This document shows, in pieces, positions 22,272-24,299 of a stretch of 24,299 bases of DNA. Each line of letters starts with the position of its first letter. Within the stretch, counting starts at the first letter, position 1. The translations under genes and the position numbers were made by a program. The notes below the pieces were generated by a model that saw only the letters and a program-made list of their open reading frames with translations, was not told where the DNA came from and ran no database searches. This stretch comes from Actinobacteria bacterium UBA912. GTDB lineage: Bacteria > Actinomycetota > Coriobacteriia > Anaerosomatales > UBA912. The stretch is taken from contig DBEG01000150.1 of assembly GCA_002293965.1 (NCBI GenBank), forward strand, positions 1 to 24,299, written 5' to 3'.

Positions 22272-23057
22272 ATGATCCTGACGATTGACATAGGCAACAC
22301 ACAGACCGTGCTGGGGCTTTTTGGCACCACGGATTCGGCGACGCTGCACTCCCACTGGCGGATATCGACAGACGCCATGCAGACCACAGACGAGCTCAAG
22401 GTAAAGCTCGCCGCTCTTCTCTCGGCGAACGGGAGGTCCTGGGGGGATATCGATGCGATCGTGATCGCTAGCGTCGTGCCCAGACTGACCGGCGCCTACG
22501 AGGAACTTGCGATCGATGCGACTGGCCAGCCACCCGTTGTTGTCGGCCCCGGAGTCAAGACCGGCATGCCGATACGCTATGACAACCCGCATGAGGTTGG
22601 AGCCGATCGCATCGCCAACAGCGTTGCCGCAGTCGAAGACTTCGGGGCTCCGGTGATTGTGGTCGACTTCGGGACTGCGACCACGCTCGACGTAGTAGAT
22701 GCAGAGGGCGCGTACATCGGTGGCGCTATCGCCCCTGGTGTGGAGACCAGCGCCGAAGCGCTCTTCAAGAAGGCCGCGCGCCTATCCGTCGTTGACCTCG
22801 AAGCGCCCGAGACTGTCATCGGGACGAGCACCCGATCGAGCATCCAGGCAGGACTCGTCTTCGGCGAGGCGGTGATGGTCGACGGGCTGGTCAGGCGCAT
22901 CTGGGACGAACTGGGCACTGAGACCCCCGTCATTGCCACCGGTGGTCTGGCCGAGCGCATGAGGCCACTGTGCTCCACCATCACGCACGCGGACGTCGAT
23001 CTCACACTCAAGGGCCTGCTCATCATCTACGGGCGCAGCAAAGGCATCGATCCATGA
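22272..23057 (+). CDS. coaX: Type III pantothenate kinase
   Basis: Phosphorylates pantothenate, the first step from vitamin B5 to CoA; this class needs a monovalent cation and is not inhibited by CoA. The 261-residue protein has the ASKHA-fold motifs: phosphate-1 MILTIDIGNTQTVLGLF, pantothenate/dimer region YDNPHEVGADRIANSVAA, VVVDFGTATTLDVVD with the catalytic Asp, GGAIAPGVETSAEALF, and ATGGLAERM. The ATG at 22272 is preceded by GAGGA. Its product uses pantothenate made by the panBC genes at 4007-5764, and no other pantothenate kinase is in the window. The next gene starts within its stop codon (ATGA). Confidence 0.96.
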   Translation: MILTIDIGNTQTVLGLFGTTDSATLHSHWRISTDAMQTTDELKVKLAALLSANGRSWGDIDAIVIASVVPRLTGAYEELAIDATGQPPVVVGPGVKTGMPIRYDNPHEVGADRIANSVAAVEDFGAPVIVVDFGTATTLDVVDAEGAYIGGAIAPGVETSAEALFKKAARLSVVDLEAPETVIGTSTRSSIQAGLVFGEAVMVDGLVRRIWDELGTETPVIATGGLAERMRPLCSTITHADVDLTLKGLLIIYGRSKGIDP

Positions 23058-23668
23058 GGTTCTACCGGATCGGCAACAAAGTCATCAGCCGAGAAAAACT
23101 CGCCGCGGTCATCGACGAGATACTCACCGACCGCGAGAACGGCTCCACGCAAGAAGAGGTGGCTAATTCCCACAAGGTTCAGCGCACGTTCGTGTCCTTC
23201 CTAGAGTCGCTGGGCGAGATCCGCCGAGGCCCCAAAGTGGCCTTGGTCGGCTTCCCGGTCTCCAATGTCGAGTCGGTCATATCCCTTGCCGAGAGCAAAG
23301 GTCTCGATTTCGTGCTCGTCTTCTCGCAAAAGGAGCGCGAGGACGTGGAGTCGGCGTCGGGATACGACGTCTTCAACAGGCTCCTGGAGACACTCGCAGC
23401 CCTGCGCGATTTCGACCTGGTGGTCCTGCTGGCCAGCGACTGGCGCATCGAACTCGTGGAGCGCATCCTCGGCGCTGAAGTCATCGGCATTCCGCTGGGG
23501 ACCTCGCCTTTGCGAGAGGATGTCGAGGTGGATCTCGTCGCACTCGAAACGCTCCTCGACGACGTTCTGTCCGCCCGCTCGGGTCAGGGGCGCAGCGGCA
23601 GGGTGAGCGCGGTGTTGCGAGAGGCAGCCGACAAGGCGGAGAGGTGGTCAGCATCAAGAAGGTCGTAG
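23054..23668 (+). CDS. Putative HTH transcriptional regulator with C-terminal alpha/beta domain
   Basis: Uncharacterised protein of 204 residues. Residues about 1-65 look like a helix-turn-helix module: an invariant-looking start MRFYRIGNKVISREKL, then STQEEVANSHKVQRTFVSFLESLGEIRRG, reading as an XRE-type HTH. Residues about 66-190 form an alpha/beta domain beginning KVALVGFPVSN and including FDLVVLLASDWRIELVE and VIGIPLGTSPLRED. By recollection this resembles proteins that stand beside 'quinate 5-dehydrogenase' genes in Clostridia such as Moorella; the same neighbour follows here. It overlaps coaX by four bases and the next gene by about 25, so the three are one transcription unit. DNA binding is inferred and its signal unknown. 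Confidence 0.7.
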   Translation: MRFYRIGNKVISREKLAAVIDEILTDRENGSTQEEVANSHKVQRTFVSFLESLGEIRRGPKVALVGFPVSNVESVISLAESKGLDFVLVFSQKEREDVESASGYDVFNRLLETLAALRDFDLVVLLASDWRIELVERILGAEVIGIPLGTSPLREDVEVDLVALETLLDDVLSARSGQGRSGRVSAVLREAADKAERWSASRRS

Positions 23669-24299
23669 GAGTCTCCATCGGGCCTTCTTCCAGGGACCAT
23701 ACCCTGGAGATCGAGCTTGGCGGAGAGATGTTCACCATCAGCCGGGTAGGCACGGACGGCTCCCTCGAGCGTGCCGCACAGATCCTCGAAGAACTGGACG
23801 GCAAGGTCGATGCTTTCGGCATGGGCGGAATCGACATGTACCTCAAGGCGGCGGGTCGTCGTTACTACTTCCGGGACGCCAAGAAACTCAAGGCTGCTGC
23901 AGGGGGAACTCCGATAGTCGATGGTAGCGGCTTGAAGGGGGCGGTCGAGGCGGGCGTGGTGCGCTACTTGATCGACGAATGTGGTCTGGAGTTCCAGGGC
24001 AAGAAGGTGCTGGTCACTTCGGCAGTGGACAGGTGGGGGATGGCGCAAGCCTTGCGCGACGCTGGATGCGAGATGGCCTTCGGGGACCTGATGTTCGCCT
24101 TGGGCCTTCCTTTCCCGATCAGAAGATGGTCGACACTAGTGGCTTGCGTGAGGGTGGTGACTCCCGTGGCAGTCCAGCTGCCGTTCGCGTGGCTCTATCA
24201 ATCGACGAACGGGGATGGGCCGGCACCCGAACCCAAGCCTTCAGTGTCGCGCTTATACCGGTGGGCCGACGTCATCGCTGGGGACTGGCACTACATCAA
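23644..24299 (+). CDS. 'Quinate 5-dehydrogenase'-like protein, N-terminal part (3' end outside window)
   Basis: Frame open to the end of the window, about 218 residues visible. It begins VVSIKKVVGVSIGPSSRDHT and contains DAFGMGGIDMYLKAAGRRYY, TPIVDGSGLKG, KKVLVTSAVDRWGMAQAL, and CEMAFGDLMFALGLP, a Rossmann-like centre, ending near RWADVIAGDWHYI. I associate these motifs with a family annotated 'quinate 5-dehydrogenase' in Clostridia, an annotation I consider unproven: no shikimate-dehydrogenase signature is evident. The GTG at 23644 overlaps the HTH gene by 25 bases and gives the expected N-terminus. The coupling with the HTH gene is the best clue to function. Confidence 0.65.
   Translation, partial: MVSIKKVVGVSIGPSSRDHTLEIELGGEMFTISRVGTDGSLERAAQILEELDGKVDAFGMGGIDMYLKAAGRRYYFRDAKKLKAAAGGTPIVDGSGLKGAVEAGVVRYLIDECGLEFQGKKVLVTSAVDRWGMAQALRDAGCEMAFGDLMFALGLPFPIRRWSTLVACVRVVTPVAVQLPFAWLYQSTNGDGPAPEPKPSVSRLYRWADVIAGDWHYI

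Noticed and set aside
21461..22399. Longer response regulator starting at 22399
   Set aside because: The extra 77 codons lie across the divergent gap and antisense to coaX, and are not protein-like; the receiver domain starts after ATG 22168 with a ribosome site.
1..24299. CRISPR arrays, tRNA/rRNA genes, transposons, prophage
   Set aside because: No regularly spaced repeats, no tRNA-like or rRNA-like segments and no transposase or phage motifs were seen on either strand.

Overview
The window is GC-rich, densely packed bacterial chromosome. Protein-level resemblance and gene content suggest an anaerobic or facultative actinobacterium-like organism, possibly near Coriobacteriia/OPB41. This is inferred from an ftsH-folE-folP-folK run, an NadB/NadA (aspartate oxidase/quinolinate synthase) NAD route, an archaeal-type thiolase with a DUF35 domain, and a coaX-linked HTH/'quinate dehydrogenase-like' pair also known from Firmicutes. 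No tRNA, rRNA, CRISPR array, insertion sequence or prophage gene was recognised. No stretch above 300 bases lacks a gene.

Layout. (1) 1-3429, plus: 3' part of ftsH, then folate genes folE, folP and folK; folB is absent and FolK carries a C-terminal extension of about 110 residues. (2) 3430-4006: a small MNT-type nucleotidyltransferase with its own promoter, followed by a 20-codon remnant of its HEPN partner, then a structured panB leader. (3) 4007-9207, plus: panB-panC-nadA-nadB-nadC, a tightly coupled pantothenate plus NAD operon with overlapping or near-overlapping starts. (4) 9239-11273: divergent membrane-anchored PIG-L deacetylase and NagX-like multipass acyltransferase, a plausible glycan deacylation/acylation pair. 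(5) 11310-13567, minus: an SCP2-type thiolase, then a DUF35 zinc-ribbon/OB domain fused to 3-hydroxyacyl-CoA dehydrogenase. (6) 13756-16157, plus: DedA membrane protein, BirA, then BioY behind a perfect BirA operator. (7) 16238-20025, plus: a YhaO/SbcD-like nuclease and a YhaN-like membrane-hairpin ATPase. (8) 20000-22168, minus: histidine kinase and OmpR-type regulator, converging on and overlapping the ATPase gene. (9) 22272 to the end, plus: coaX, an HTH protein and a partial 'quinate 5-dehydrogenase'-like gene.

A recurring theme is cofactor supply: tetrahydrofolate, pantothenate and CoA (panBC and coaX), NAD (nadABC) and biotin uptake/ligation (bioY, birA). The acyl-CoA thiolase/dehydrogenase pair uses CoA and NAD(P)H. 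The clearest regulatory circuit is BirA acting on bioY. The most unusual architecture is the DUF35-dehydrogenase fusion next to its thiolase. Other oddities are the FolK extension, a dockerin-like calcium loop inside the PIG-L protein, the decayed HEPN gene, and an unexplained inverted repeat upstream of dedA.
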